NCBI RefSeq assembly: GCF_001945365.1
Contig: NZ_MSTQ01000010.1
Span: forward strand, 148,734 to 212,733
DNA from: Pseudomonas reinekei
GTDB taxonomy: Bacteria; Pseudomonadota; Gammaproteobacteria; Pseudomonadales; Pseudomonadaceae
DNA length: 64,000 bases
Direction: 5' to 3'
Shown: positions 55,691-64,000 of the stretch, in pieces
Layout: each line of letters begins with the position of its first letter
Numbering within the stretch: position 1 is the stretch's first letter
Notes under the pieces: generated by a model
The model's database searches: none
What the model saw: the letters and a program-made list of their open reading frames with translations, nothing else
Told to the model about the DNA's origin: nothing
Made by a program: the position numbers and the translations under genes

Positions 55691-58600
55691 TCAGCGTCCG
55701 AAACGCACGCCGTAGCTCACGCCCAGTGTTCCGCCGGCCTTGCCGTCCCCGCCTTGTGGCGCGGATTGGTAGCCGAAGGTCAGGGCCAGTTCGTCATCAC
55801 CCAGCACTTCAACGCCGATCCCGGTATTGATGCCGTAGTTAAAGGTTTGATCGGTCCATTGCCAACCTGCCGTCAGGTCCACCAGCCAGGTGTACTGCGG
55901 CTTGGTCCGCACCAGCGCGCCAGGTATGCCGCGACGCCAGGAACTGCCGAAATACAGTTGGCCGTAGCGGCTTTGCAGCAAGTCGCTGGCGGTGACGGTT
56001 TCGATATCCAGTGGATTGATCGGATCGGGCTCACCGGTATCCGGGTCGAACGTCTGCTCAGGCGCGGCCCTGATGACCGGCCCACCAAAGTTGCTGGACA
56101 GATAATCCAGATTTTTGTCCTTGACCCGGTTCTTCTGATAGTCGACACCGCTGCGTACGGTCCAGTTGGGACCGGCGAATTCCAGCGTATGGTTGTACTC
56201 CATTTTCAGCGCGTGGCCATCGCCCAGATCGTCACCGGCACGGGTCGAAAATGACCGCTGTGCGACTTCCCAACTGAATTGATCGCGAGCCGTCAGGCTG
56301 TGACGTCCACCCAGATACACGCGGTCCTGTTGGCCGAAGGCCCGCATCAAACCGCTGTCTTCGTTCTTGCGATGCCAATCAACACCGGTTTCCAGTTCAC
56401 CGCTCACGCCCAACTGCCAGGTCCGGGACAGGCCCAGGCCGTTGCGGTCGTCATCGTCGCGCTGGCTGGTATCGGCAAACAGTTTGTAGCTGCCGTTATC
56501 CACTGCACGTTGCAGGGTCAGGGCGGCATTACGCTCTTCGCCGATTTTCGATGATTCGATTTCGTCACCGCTGTAGTCGCCCTGTTCCAGCTCAAGATCG
56601 GCGTACCACTTATCGCCCAGGTTGTGCGCGATTTGCAGACGCGGAGCGTTGAACTCGATTCCGCCGAAATCCTGCTCTTGCCACGACAACTGCGCGCCTT
56701 GCGGCGTGCGCTCGTGGATTTCCACGGCCTGGCGACGCAGCTGTTCGCGCACAGCTTCCGGCTGCTCGTCACCGAGCGCTGTCAGGCTGGTGTCGAGCGC
56801 TTCGTTCAGACGACCCAGGCGATTGAGCGCCTGAGCCCGCTGCGCAGGGTCCAGGTCGCTACGGGCCAGCAGTGTTTCGACTTGCGACTTGTTACGGCTA
56901 CGCAGGGCTTCCTGAATCTGCTCGTAGCGTTCGACCTTCAAGCCATGGCTACGTGCCCACGCCAGCCAATCATCCTTTTGCGATTCCGAATTGGTGGTAT
57001 CGAGGCGCGCCAGCAGGCGTTCGAACCACATTTGCAACATCGCCGGCGAACCGTCCTTCCACCTCAACAACTCGTGCTGCGCCTTTTTCGGCGAATAACT
57101 GCTGGTCATCAGACGCAGCCAGACAGCGTAACGCTGAGACGATGGCTTTATGTCTTCACCTTCCGGGCTGCGCAGCAGCTTCAGACGCAATCGCTGGGCT
57201 GCATCCTCATAACCGGCGCTTTCCAATGCGTCGGCATAGGCCGCCCGCACCAGCCAGTCCTGCGGACTGCTTTTGAGGTACATGCGATACCAGGCGAGTG
57301 CTTCTGCGTCGCGGCCCAGCAACTGGCTGGCACTGGCGAACGGCAGCCAAAGCAGTCGGTCCTGGCGTGCATAATCGCGCCACTGGGTCATCAGAGGCTT
57401 GAGTTTCGCGGTGTCCGCCTGATCAACGTAGAACCACACCAGTCGCTCACGGAACAAGTTGTCAGTGGGGTAACGCGACAAGCCCAGTTGATACAGGCGC
57501 TCGGCCTCATCGGCATTCCCCTGCTTGGCCGCCAATGCACCCCGCATCGCCAGCACCTGAGCTTGATCAAAGGCCTCCGGGTATTGCTCGGCATCTTTAA
57601 GCAGCGATACCACCCGCGACCAGTCGTCCAACTCCTGAGCTTGCTGCAACGCCTCGACCAGACGTTGCGGATCCCGGGTGCGCTCCCAGCTGCCAATCGT
57701 CAACGTCAAGGCGCGTTGAGGATCGCGAGTGCGATACATGGTGATCAACTGACTCTCGTCGCCACTGGTCAACTTGCCATTGATCGCAAGCAGTTTTTCC
57801 AGCGAAACCCGTAAATCCTCATCGCGCTCCAGTTCCCAGGCCAGGGACGCACGGGCGTGCCAGTAATGCTCGTCGTCGATGGTCTGGTCATCGTCCTGAA
57901 CCACTTTCCATGCGGATGTGTTATCGAACAACTTCAGGTAAGTGTTGGCCCAGTCGACCTGCTCGGTGGTATTGAGCTTGAAGCGTTTGGCATAGCTCTC
58001 ATAAACCTTGGTCTTGCTCTCGAACTGCCCGGTGTTTTCCAGGTTCTGCAACAAACGCGTCCACGCCAGGCGATGCGACGGGTACTTGCGCAAGTACTTG
58101 TGGAACCAGGCTTCGGCCTCGTTCGGCGTGCCCCGCGATTCATGACCGTAGTTCAGTGCATCGAGTTCGACGTCAGTCAGCGCACGCTGATCCATGATCT
58201 CTTCAAGCAACGGGATCGAACGATCGAAGTCAAACTGCTGACTCCCCAGACGCCACGCGTGCTCACGCAGCTTCGGGTCTTCGTGCAACTTCAGCAGACT
58301 GATCCAGTAGGTCAACGCGGCCTCGTTCTCTCCACGCCATTCACCCAGCCGCGCCATTTGCTCAAGCAGCGCCTGATCCTGGGGGTGGTCGATCACCAGT
58401 TGCTGACCGGTTTCCCAGGCACCCGCCAGGTCGCCGATGGCCAGTCGCACATGGAAAGCCTTCAACGGGATCTGCGGGTTATCCGGTTGCAAAATCTGCC
58501 ACTGCTTGAGCACTTGCTGTGCCAGATCAAAACGCTTGTTCGCTACCGCGACATCAACGCCCTGTTCCAGCCAGGCAATGTCGGTTTGAGGATTGATCAG

Positions 58601-59314
58601 CTGCGGTAGCTCATCGGCAAGCACCTGTGCGGCCTGGTCACCACGACCGGCGGACAGCAGGCTGTCAAAAGCCAGCTTTGCAAATTCGCGACGCTCGGCG
58701 CCTACCTGGGCTTCTCTTTTGAGCTGCTGATAGATATCAGCCGCACGCCCTGGCTGCTCACCGGCCATATACCACTGGGCGGCAGATCTGAACGACTCGG
58801 TACGCAACTTCGGTTCACGGTTGGCAATTTCTTCGTAGACGCCAGCGGCGTACGCCGGGGCCTGCAACTCCAGCGCCAGCTTGGCCAGGGTTTGCAACTG
58901 CGGCGTCGGCAACTTGCGGTGATCGAAGGTTTTCATCCGCTCAACCAAAGCCTGCTGCGCAATCAGATCGTTGCTGCTCTCGGCCACCAATGCGTCAAGC
59001 TGCAAACGATAAAAGGCCTGAACCTGCGCCTTCGGATGCGGCCAGGCCTCCAGGTGCCGCCGCGCCTTGTCGTACTCACCCAGACGAATCAACAGATCGA
59101 TCAGTTGCATACGCAGGTGATCGTCGTCCGGGTGGGCCGCCAGCAGCAACTCGGCATAGTTGGCCGAGACCGCATCCGGCTCACGACCATCGGGCTGGAA
59201 TACTTCTTCACGCTGGAAGGTCGCCCACAGCAGACCTCCCACGGCAACCGCCACCACCGCCAATGCCCAGGGGTTGAGCAGGCGGCTTTTTTTAGTTGCA
59301 GAGGAGCTGACCAT
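55691..59314 (-). CDS. pelB: Pel outer-membrane export protein PelB
   Basis: A 1207-residue protein (slightly longer than the P. aeruginosa form): a single N-terminal membrane helix (about 15-32), a long periplasmic superhelix of TPR repeats (about 45-850) and a C-terminal beta-barrel (about 900-1207) ending in GVSYGVRFGR, with the terminal aromatic/Arg typical of barrels recognised by BAM. The TPR region recruits PelA. It overlaps the pelA 3' end by 23 bp. Confidence 0.96.
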   Translation of the reverse strand: MVSSSATKKSRLLNPWALAVVAVAVGGLLWATFQREEVFQPDGREPDAVSANYAELLLAAHPDDDHLRMQLIDLLIRLGEYDKARRHLEAWPHPKAQVQAFYRLQLDALVAESSNDLIAQQALVERMKTFDHRKLPTPQLQTLAKLALELQAPAYAAGVYEEIANREPKLRTESFRSAAQWYMAGEQPGRAADIYQQLKREAQVGAERREFAKLAFDSLLSAGRGDQAAQVLADELPQLINPQTDIAWLEQGVDVAVANKRFDLAQQVLKQWQILQPDNPQIPLKAFHVRLAIGDLAGAWETGQQLVIDHPQDQALLEQMARLGEWRGENEAALTYWISLLKLHEDPKLREHAWRLGSQQFDFDRSIPLLEEIMDQRALTDVELDALNYGHESRGTPNEAEAWFHKYLRKYPSHRLAWTRLLQNLENTGQFESKTKVYESYAKRFKLNTTEQVDWANTYLKLFDNTSAWKVVQDDDQTIDDEHYWHARASLAWELERDEDLRVSLEKLLAINGKLTSGDESQLITMYRTRDPQRALTLTIGSWERTRDPQRLVEALQQAQELDDWSRVVSLLKDAEQYPEAFDQAQVLAMRGALAAKQGNADEAERLYQLGLSRYPTDNLFRERLVWFYVDQADTAKLKPLMTQWRDYARQDRLLWLPFASASQLLGRDAEALAWYRMYLKSSPQDWLVRAAYADALESAGYEDAAQRLRLKLLRSPEGEDIKPSSQRYAVWLRLMTSSYSPKKAQHELLRWKDGSPAMLQMWFERLLARLDTTNSESQKDDWLAWARSHGLKVERYEQIQEALRSRNKSQVETLLARSDLDPAQRAQALNRLGRLNEALDTSLTALGDEQPEAVREQLRRQAVEIHERTPQGAQLSWQEQDFGGIEFNAPRLQIAHNLGDKWYADLELEQGDYSGDEIESSKIGEERNAALTLQRAVDNGSYKLFADTSQRDDDDRNGLGLSRTWQLGVSGELETGVDWHRKNEDSGLMRAFGQQDRVYLGGRHSLTARDQFSWEVAQRSFSTRAGDDLGDGHALKMEYNHTLEFAGPNWTVRSGVDYQKNRVKDKNLDYLSSNFGGPVIRAAPEQTFDPDTGEPDPINPLDIETVTASDLLQSRYGQLYFGSSWRRGIPGALVRTKPQYTWLVDLTAGWQWTDQTFNYGINTGIGVEVLGDDELALTFGYQSAPQGGDGKAGGTLGVSYGVRFGR

Positions 59315-62105
59315 TACTCACCTGCTTCATTGGTAATTGAAAAGTCCAAAGGCCCGCAGACCCCTTGCCGGCAAAACGCTGTCCATCCACTTCGACCCGG
59401 CAGGCACTCGCCGAGCGTACCGAGAAGGTCAGATCAAACTGCCCGGCAAACGAAAAACTCACGCGTTTATCATCCAGGTACTGCCAACTCAGCAGAGGCA
59501 AATTCGCATCCTCCAGCGCCGGGCGGCCATCCCGGTCAGGACGCAGAACCAGCAGTGCCCGGTCGCTGCTCAGGGCCACATAGCGGCCTTGCGGTATATC
59601 TCGAACACCGGCAACGCCTTGCGATCGCAGCAAATCCGGCCAGCCCATTTGCGGGTCCAGGCGCACGGTGCGCAATGCATCCATGCCGCGAATCTGCCAA
59701 TTGCCATCGGCGGTTCGCGCCAGACTGGCCTGGTACAAGCCATGCAATCGATCGATGTAGTCGCTCATCCACAGCGACATCGGATTCTGCTCACGCATGT
59801 AGCCGTAGATCTCGTGCATGGCCTTGATCGAGGCTTGCTTGGTGCTTGAGTAGAAGTGGTAGTAAAGGTGCAGGCCCCGCAGACGCTTTGGGCTGTCAGT
59901 CAGTTCAAAGGTCTCGATCAATTCGCGGAAGCCGTAGTAGGGGCCGTGCCACAGGTTGGTGTAGAGGTTCTCGTTGATGATCGGCGCGTAGTACTGCAAA
60001 CCGCCCTCGGTAGGGCGCAGTAACGGGTTCAACCCGGTCAGCGATGGGTCGGCCTTGGTCATCATCGTTTCCGCGCCGTTGACGTTTTTCAGGCCGGCAT
60101 CGTAGGCAATCTTCAGCGTCGACGCCGAAGGCAGGGCGTCACCTGGCCAGAACACCATTTTCACCGGTTTTTCCGGGGTGGTGAGCTGCTGGTTGATGTA
60201 GTCGCGCGAACCGACAACCTCGCGACGGAAATCAATTTTGTCGTAACCCGGAATCGCCATGTTCAAGCCATATTCCGGTTTGAAATTCTCACGCTTCTTG
60301 GCTTTGTCCGGCTGCATGAAAAACGGATGGCTGAAGGTGTGAGTGGCCACTTCGACCTTCGGGTTGGCGAAGATCTCGCGGGCGATGGGCTCCAGTTCAC
60401 GTGCCAGGTGCGGGAACATGCCGCGCGGCGAAATCTCACCCTCGACGATCGACACCGACGTCAGGAACGGGTTGGGCTTGATGTAGTCGTCCAGCGTGTG
60501 ACGACCGGCGTACGGAGTGCCACGCACTTCGGCGCGGGATGGAAAACCATCGCCATCGATGTGTACAGTGGCGATTCGACGGCCGTTTTCCGTGGTGGTG
60601 TCCGGGCGTGGTTGCTCAGGCAGACGCAGGCTTGCCTTGAGGAAGGCAAAGGGATCGAGAATCCAGCGACTGCGCTCGTTGTTCACCTCAAGAAGGTAAG
60701 GCGCCAGCGCCAGACCGCCCCAATCGCCAATGACGACCGGATTAAAAGTTTCACCTGCTGCATTGCTCAGCGAGAGTGCCGGTGTCGGCCCCTTGGGCAA
60801 CACCGAAACCGCCGTCAGATCACGGGATCGGGGCTGCACCGGTGCTTCAAAAGCGCCGATCAGCGCCTTGTCTTGATGAGTAACGGTCAGGGTTTGGGTA
60901 CCCGGCGGGGCTTCGCGGGTCAGGCCCATGCGCTTGAGCAGGACCCGGTCTTCGATCGGCAGACCGGAGAAAAAAACCACCGGCACGTGCTCGTCCAGAC
61001 GCGCGCTAATGAAGCGGTTGAACGCCGCAGCGTCTTGCGGCGAACCGCTGGTCATCCATGTGATCACCCCGGCATACAAGCCACTGAAGCGATATTCCGG
61101 CATGGCGCTGTTGGCAGGCAGGTAGTCGACGCGATACCCGAGGTATTCGAGCAGCCCGCCGAGATAGGTATGACCGGCATTATCAGCCAGGTCACCTTCG
61201 CGCGGGTCGTAAACCAACGCGACACGTCGAGGCTGCACTTCGATGTTGCTGATACCCATCGAATTCAGGTCTGGGGTGCTGATAAAAGGAATGAAACCTT
61301 CATCGCGCAAACGCTTGGCCAGCTTGCGGGCCTCCTCACGTCGTTCCGGTGGCAAATAGTCGATCGCCACCAGTGGAATGCCCTTGGCACGCAACGGTTG
61401 CAGCTGGCCCAGCAGCCATTGGCGGTCCGCCTCCGGCACGGGTCGATATCGCTTGGCGGCGGCATCCCAACCGGCGTACAGCGACTCGAAAGCTACCGCT
61501 GCCGCCACGCCGTCGAGCTCCGGCAGCACTTCAAAGCCACGATTGAAAAACAGCTTCAGTTTTGGCTGCTGCTTGTGCAGCTCACGCAGAAAACTGGCAA
61601 GGCCGGCACGCTGTGCTTCACGTGACTTTTCTGGCAGTAGAGTGAAACTGTCGAGGGTATCGAGAAAAAGTCCGCCATAACCCTGGGCTTGCAGCTGCTT
61701 GGCACGCCTGAGCAAATGTTCGCGCCAGGCCGGTGCCGTAAGGTCCATGACCTGGCTGTTCCACGAATCGTTTCGCACCGGAGAGACCGCCTTGTCCAGG
61801 CCGGCCTTGGTGATGTCAGCCTTTGAGCCGTCGAACTCTCCCACAGACACATAAGCAAACGGCTCACTGCCCAGCTTGCGCAACGTTTTGACATCGCTCG
61901 CTGTCATGTGCCCCGGCTCGACAACTGCCCAGTCGAACTGGGCCAGTTCAGAGATCGGCGGCTCATCGGCATACCAAAAGGCCACGCTGGAGGGTGGAGT
62001 CAAAACCGCGGCTTGCACGGCAGGTCCACCCACACACAGCGCCAGAGCGGCTAACAGTCGCTTGGCGACCGAGCGGACACGCGTCCTGCGAAAAACGATT
62101 TCCAT
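59292..62105 (-). CDS. pelA: Pel deacetylase/hydrolase PelA
   Basis: A periplasmic multidomain enzyme of 937 residues. A signal peptide (RLLAALALCVGGPAVQA) is followed by a GH-type hydrolase domain (about 45-280, with FLDTLDSF and the acidic FESLYAGWD), a reductase-like middle domain (about 300-440) and a CE4-like deacetylase domain with HIDGDGF near 513-519 and HTFSH near 583-587 as metal site. It deacetylates Pel, making it cationic, and can trim it. It starts 62 bp after pelX, the gap holding no clear promoter. Confidence 0.96.
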   Translation of the reverse strand: MEIVFRRTRVRSVAKRLLAALALCVGGPAVQAAVLTPPSSVAFWYADEPPISELAQFDWAVVEPGHMTASDVKTLRKLGSEPFAYVSVGEFDGSKADITKAGLDKAVSPVRNDSWNSQVMDLTAPAWREHLLRRAKQLQAQGYGGLFLDTLDSFTLLPEKSREAQRAGLASFLRELHKQQPKLKLFFNRGFEVLPELDGVAAAVAFESLYAGWDAAAKRYRPVPEADRQWLLGQLQPLRAKGIPLVAIDYLPPERREEARKLAKRLRDEGFIPFISTPDLNSMGISNIEVQPRRVALVYDPREGDLADNAGHTYLGGLLEYLGYRVDYLPANSAMPEYRFSGLYAGVITWMTSGSPQDAAAFNRFISARLDEHVPVVFFSGLPIEDRVLLKRMGLTREAPPGTQTLTVTHQDKALIGAFEAPVQPRSRDLTAVSVLPKGPTPALSLSNAAGETFNPVVIGDWGGLALAPYLLEVNNERSRWILDPFAFLKASLRLPEQPRPDTTTENGRRIATVHIDGDGFPSRAEVRGTPYAGRHTLDDYIKPNPFLTSVSIVEGEISPRGMFPHLARELEPIAREIFANPKVEVATHTFSHPFFMQPDKAKKRENFKPEYGLNMAIPGYDKIDFRREVVGSRDYINQQLTTPEKPVKMVFWPGDALPSASTLKIAYDAGLKNVNGAETMMTKADPSLTGLNPLLRPTEGGLQYYAPIINENLYTNLWHGPYYGFRELIETFELTDSPKRLRGLHLYYHFYSSTKQASIKAMHEIYGYMREQNPMSLWMSDYIDRLHGLYQASLARTADGNWQIRGMDALRTVRLDPQMGWPDLLRSQGVAGVRDIPQGRYVALSSDRALLVLRPDRDGRPALEDANLPLLSWQYLDDKRVSFSFAGQFDLTFSVRSASACRVEVDGQRFAGKGSAGLWTFQLPMKQVSNGQLLCN

Positions 62106-62167
62106 AACTCACTCTTGAAATGACTTGATCAGTACTGATTGTGCGTCGGACAGTAAAGCAGACCGAG

Positions 62168-63100
62168 TTACAAACTGCGGATGAGTTGCGCTAGACCGTT
62201 GCCGATGGAAGTCGGTTCCGGAAGCTTGAAGCGCTCAAGCAAGCGGGCATTATTGGCGCGCGAATGGCGAATGTCGCCTTGACGTGGCGCCTGATTATTC
62301 ACCTTCAAAGGATTGCCGGTGGCAGCCCCCAGTTCAGCGATCAAATCATTGAGGCTGGTGGAGCGGCTCAGACCGACGTTCACCGCACCGGGACGCGGCT
62401 CGGTGGTCTCCACGGCTTGCAGCAGAATGCTCACCAGGTCCAGAACGTAGACGAAGTCGCGGGTCTGCTCGCCATCACCGAAAATCGACACAGGCTGCTG
62501 CTTCATCGCTCGCTCGGTGAAAATGCTGATCACCCCGGAGTACGGCGAAGACGGATCCTGGCGTGGGCCAAAGATGTTGAAGAAGCGCAGGATCACCGGC
62601 TCCAGGCCGTGCTCGCGGCGATAGAAATCCAGGTAGTGCTCACTGGATAACTTGTCGCTGGCATAGGGCGTGAGCGGCGATTTTGGCGTGTCTTCGTCGA
62701 TGGCCGATCCTTCGCCGTTGTTGCCATAGATGGCAGCACTGGAGGCAAACACGACGCGCTTGATCCCGGCCTTCAGCATGTTTTCGCAAACGTTGAGAGT
62801 GCCGACGAAGTTGCTTTGATGCGTACTGACTGGATCGTCCACCGATGCTTGCACCGAAGCCACTGCCGCCAAATGTACGACGGCACTGCAATCACGCATG
62901 GCCTGGGCCACGGCGGCGCTGTCCGCGACATCGCCGATGACCAGGTTCAGATTGGCGTTGTCCATGGGCAAGTTACTGACTTTGCCGGTGGACAAGTTAT
63001 CCAGAACGCGAACTTTATACCCTTTGGCCAGCAACGCTTCCACAAGGTGCGATCCAATGAATCCGGCTCCGCCAGTGACCAGTACGCGCTCAACGAACAT
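62168..63100 (-). CDS. pelX: UDP-GlcNAc C4-epimerase PelX
   Basis: An extended short-chain dehydrogenase of 310 residues that supplies UDP-GalNAc, the precursor of the GalNAc-rich Pel polymer. The NAD loop GGAGFIG is at 10-16, and the catalytic residues are Ser121 (FASSAAIYG), Tyr146 and Lys150 (YASDK). Ser121 and Tyr146 carry the same numbers as described for PelX of P. protegens (from memory). The ATG at 63100 (MFVERVLVTGG) is preferred over an extended frame to 63163. It is first in the pel operon; P. aeruginosa lacks this linked gene. Confidence 0.93.
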   Translation of the reverse strand: MFVERVLVTGGAGFIGSHLVEALLAKGYKVRVLDNLSTGKVSNLPMDNANLNLVIGDVADSAAVAQAMRDCSAVVHLAAVASVQASVDDPVSTHQSNFVGTLNVCENMLKAGIKRVVFASSAAIYGNNGEGSAIDEDTPKSPLTPYASDKLSSEHYLDFYRREHGLEPVILRFFNIFGPRQDPSSPYSGVISIFTERAMKQQPVSIFGDGEQTRDFVYVLDLVSILLQAVETTEPRPGAVNVGLSRSTSLNDLIAELGAATGNPLKVNNQAPRQGDIRHSRANNARLLERFKLPEPTSIGNGLAQLIRSL

Positions 63101-63274
63101 GAAATTTCTTCCTGAATATTCAAGCGGATACTCGTTAAAAGAGGCCGCTGACGGTGTGGGCATTTGTCATCGTATTACGGTTGCGAAACTTGGGAAACTG
63201 CCCAGTCACCACCGACATTTTTATGGCGCAAAGCCATCAAAGCGCGGCCGATAATGGGAGAACAAACCGATACT

Positions 63275-63339
63275 GTCAATAGGTTGTCTACTTTGCCGCC
63301 GCACGGCATCTGATCGCGATTATTCGTCACTTTATTGAC
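63275..63339. promoter_or_regulatory. Two FleQ-like boxes upstream of pelX-pelA
   Basis: Box 1 GTCAATAGGTTGTC (63275-63288) and box 2 GTCACTTTATTGAC (63326-63339) resemble the FleQ site GTCAATAAATTGAC; their starts are 51 bp apart, about five helix turns. In P. aeruginosa FleQ binds two sites at pel and turns from repressor to activator with c-di-GMP. The sites lie 175-240 bp before the pelX start. Confidence 0.55.
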
Positions 63340-63343
63340 GCCT

Positions 63344-63359
63344 AAAATGGATCCATTTT
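63344..63359. promoter_or_regulatory. 16-bp perfect palindrome near the FleQ boxes
   Basis: AAAATGGATCCATTTT, 5 bp from FleQ-like box 2. It could be an operator for another dimeric regulator of pel. No known consensus is recognised. Confidence 0.35.
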
Positions 63360-63750
63360 GATCATTAAGGTACAACCTGGCGTTGCCCCACCTCAATGAC
63401 TTATGAACAGGATCCAGTGGCTCACCGGAGCGCTACCCAGCGTAGCCACTCTAGAGCGCCAAGATGAAATTAAAACGCCTTTGCAGCGTCAACTTGGCTG
63501 GCACCCTGCGAAGGACGACAACAGGCTGATCGCGTCCGACCGCATTTTTATCCAATACGGATGCGTTTCGCCCAAGTCATCCGGGTACGCCGGTTTGCGT
63601 GCGCGTTCGGAGGCTGACTTTGCGGCGGATCATTTGCCTTGAGCGCACCAAGGCTTCTGACCCGGGCGTTCATCCACATGAACTTTTCTTCACCCCACCT
63701 CGAAGCCACACCCTGTACATTTGCCTCGCTCATTCAAGAAACTACGGTTT
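63360..63750. other. Gap without an assigned gene
   Basis: No convincing coding frame on either strand. The terminator at 63751 points rightward, so a plus-strand transcript, possibly a small RNA, may run through the right part of this gap. No promoter could be fixed. Confidence 0.3.
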
Positions 63751-63776
63751 GCCCGCCCTCCCGCGGGCTTTTTTTT
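63751..63776 (+). terminator. Plus-strand rho-independent terminator
   Basis: GCCCGC-CCTCCC-GCGGGC hairpin followed by eight T (63769-63776). It ends something transcribed rightward from the gap before it, and faces the convergent partial gene at 63786. Confidence 0.8.
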
Positions 63777-63785
63777 GTTTAATTT

Positions 63786-64000
63786 TTACCCTACCCGCAC
63801 ATTTTGAGCAGTGCTCGCCACGCCATGACAACCACAGGCCAGGAGATGGCCCTCCCATACAAACGGAATGCCGTTCATACGCCGGCGCGGATGCCCTTCG
63901 ACGAAGGCAAACTCGCCCAGATGCAGCGGGCAGTAAGCCTTGTCGCCCAACACCGCCGGGGTTTTTCCATTGAGGGTATGCGTGCCCTTGAGCTGGCAGG
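63786..64000 (-). CDS. PAAR-domain-like protein, C-terminal part (cut by right window edge)
   Basis: Minus-strand frame entering from the right edge with about 71 codons: CQLKGTHTLNGKTPAVLGDK, then AYCPLHLGEFAFVEGHP and, after a basic stretch, WEGHLLACGCHGVAS and a stop. The spacing of glycines, VLGDK, CP-x-H and the final GHLLACGCH resemble PAAR proteins, which cap the VgrG spike of type VI secretion systems. The start lies outside the window. Identification is by pattern only. Confidence 0.55.
   Translation of the reverse strand, partial: CQLKGTHTLNGKTPAVLGDKAYCPLHLGEFAFVEGHPRRRMNGIPFVWEGHLLACGCHGVASTAQNVRVG

Overview
The window comes from a Pseudomonas chromosome, most likely the P. fluorescens group. 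The evidence is the gene order glmM-folP-ftsH-rlmE // yhbY, greA-carB-carA-dapB-dnaJ-dnaK-grpE // recN, fur // bamE, rnfH-ratA and smpB, together with the near-identity to pseudomonad family members of HexR and of a Pel locus that carries pelX. The species call is inference from familiarity; no database was searched.

Positions 1-21700 are conserved core genome. The minus strand carries cell-wall and folate synthesis (glmM, folP), membrane proteolysis (ftsH), 23S rRNA methylation (rlmE), transcript cleavage (greA), carbamoyl phosphate synthesis (carAB, with a terminator-like leader hairpin and a TTG start on carA), lysine synthesis (dapB) and the grpE-dnaK-dnaJ chaperone operon behind a textbook sigma-32 promoter. 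recN (with a LexA box), bamE and smpB are on the plus strand. Positions 21827-30459 form a lactate-use locus: a GntR repressor (lldR), a 17-bp palindromic operator, permease lldP, the three-subunit iron-sulfur L-lactate oxidase genes lutABC (lldEFG) and a large FAD/4Fe-4S D-lactate dehydrogenase. The last four genes overlap by 1-4 bases.

At 31055-31449 lies ssrA (tmRNA); its partner smpB is also in the window. The ssrA 3' end is the left attachment site of a genomic island of about 16.8 kb, bounded by 65-66 bp imperfect direct repeats (31436-31501 and 48274-48338). Inside both ends are paired GTATTCCA motifs with identical 12-bp spacing, probably integrase arm sites. The island holds a P4/CP4-57-type tyrosine integrase, a second integrase remnant, an unknown helical protein, a YagK/YfjJ (inovirus Gp2-like) protein with HUH-type residues, an AlpA-type regulator, a zinc-ribbon/glycine-zipper protein, a DUF932 protein and a short RadC. 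Next comes a patchwork of host-like pieces: a chemoreceptor fragment, an orphan response regulator, a flavin reductase stub, a complete hexR and miaE. Transposase and DUF932 debris follow, then a type III restriction-modification pair (mod-res) with a ribbon-helix-helix gene, a small conserved protein and about 1.1 kb of decayed DNA. There are no conjugation or virion genes.

Beyond the island are ohr and ohrR, which share an ATCGCATRCGAT motif, and the complete exopolysaccharide operon pelX-pelABCDEFG (49924-63100, minus strand). Pel works as one machine: PelX makes UDP-GalNAc, PelF polymerises, PelD senses c-di-GMP, PelE and PelG form the inner-membrane complex, PelA modifies, and PelB and PelC export. 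Two FleQ-like boxes lie upstream of pelX. The right edge cuts a gene that resembles a PAAR-domain (type VI secretion tip) protein.
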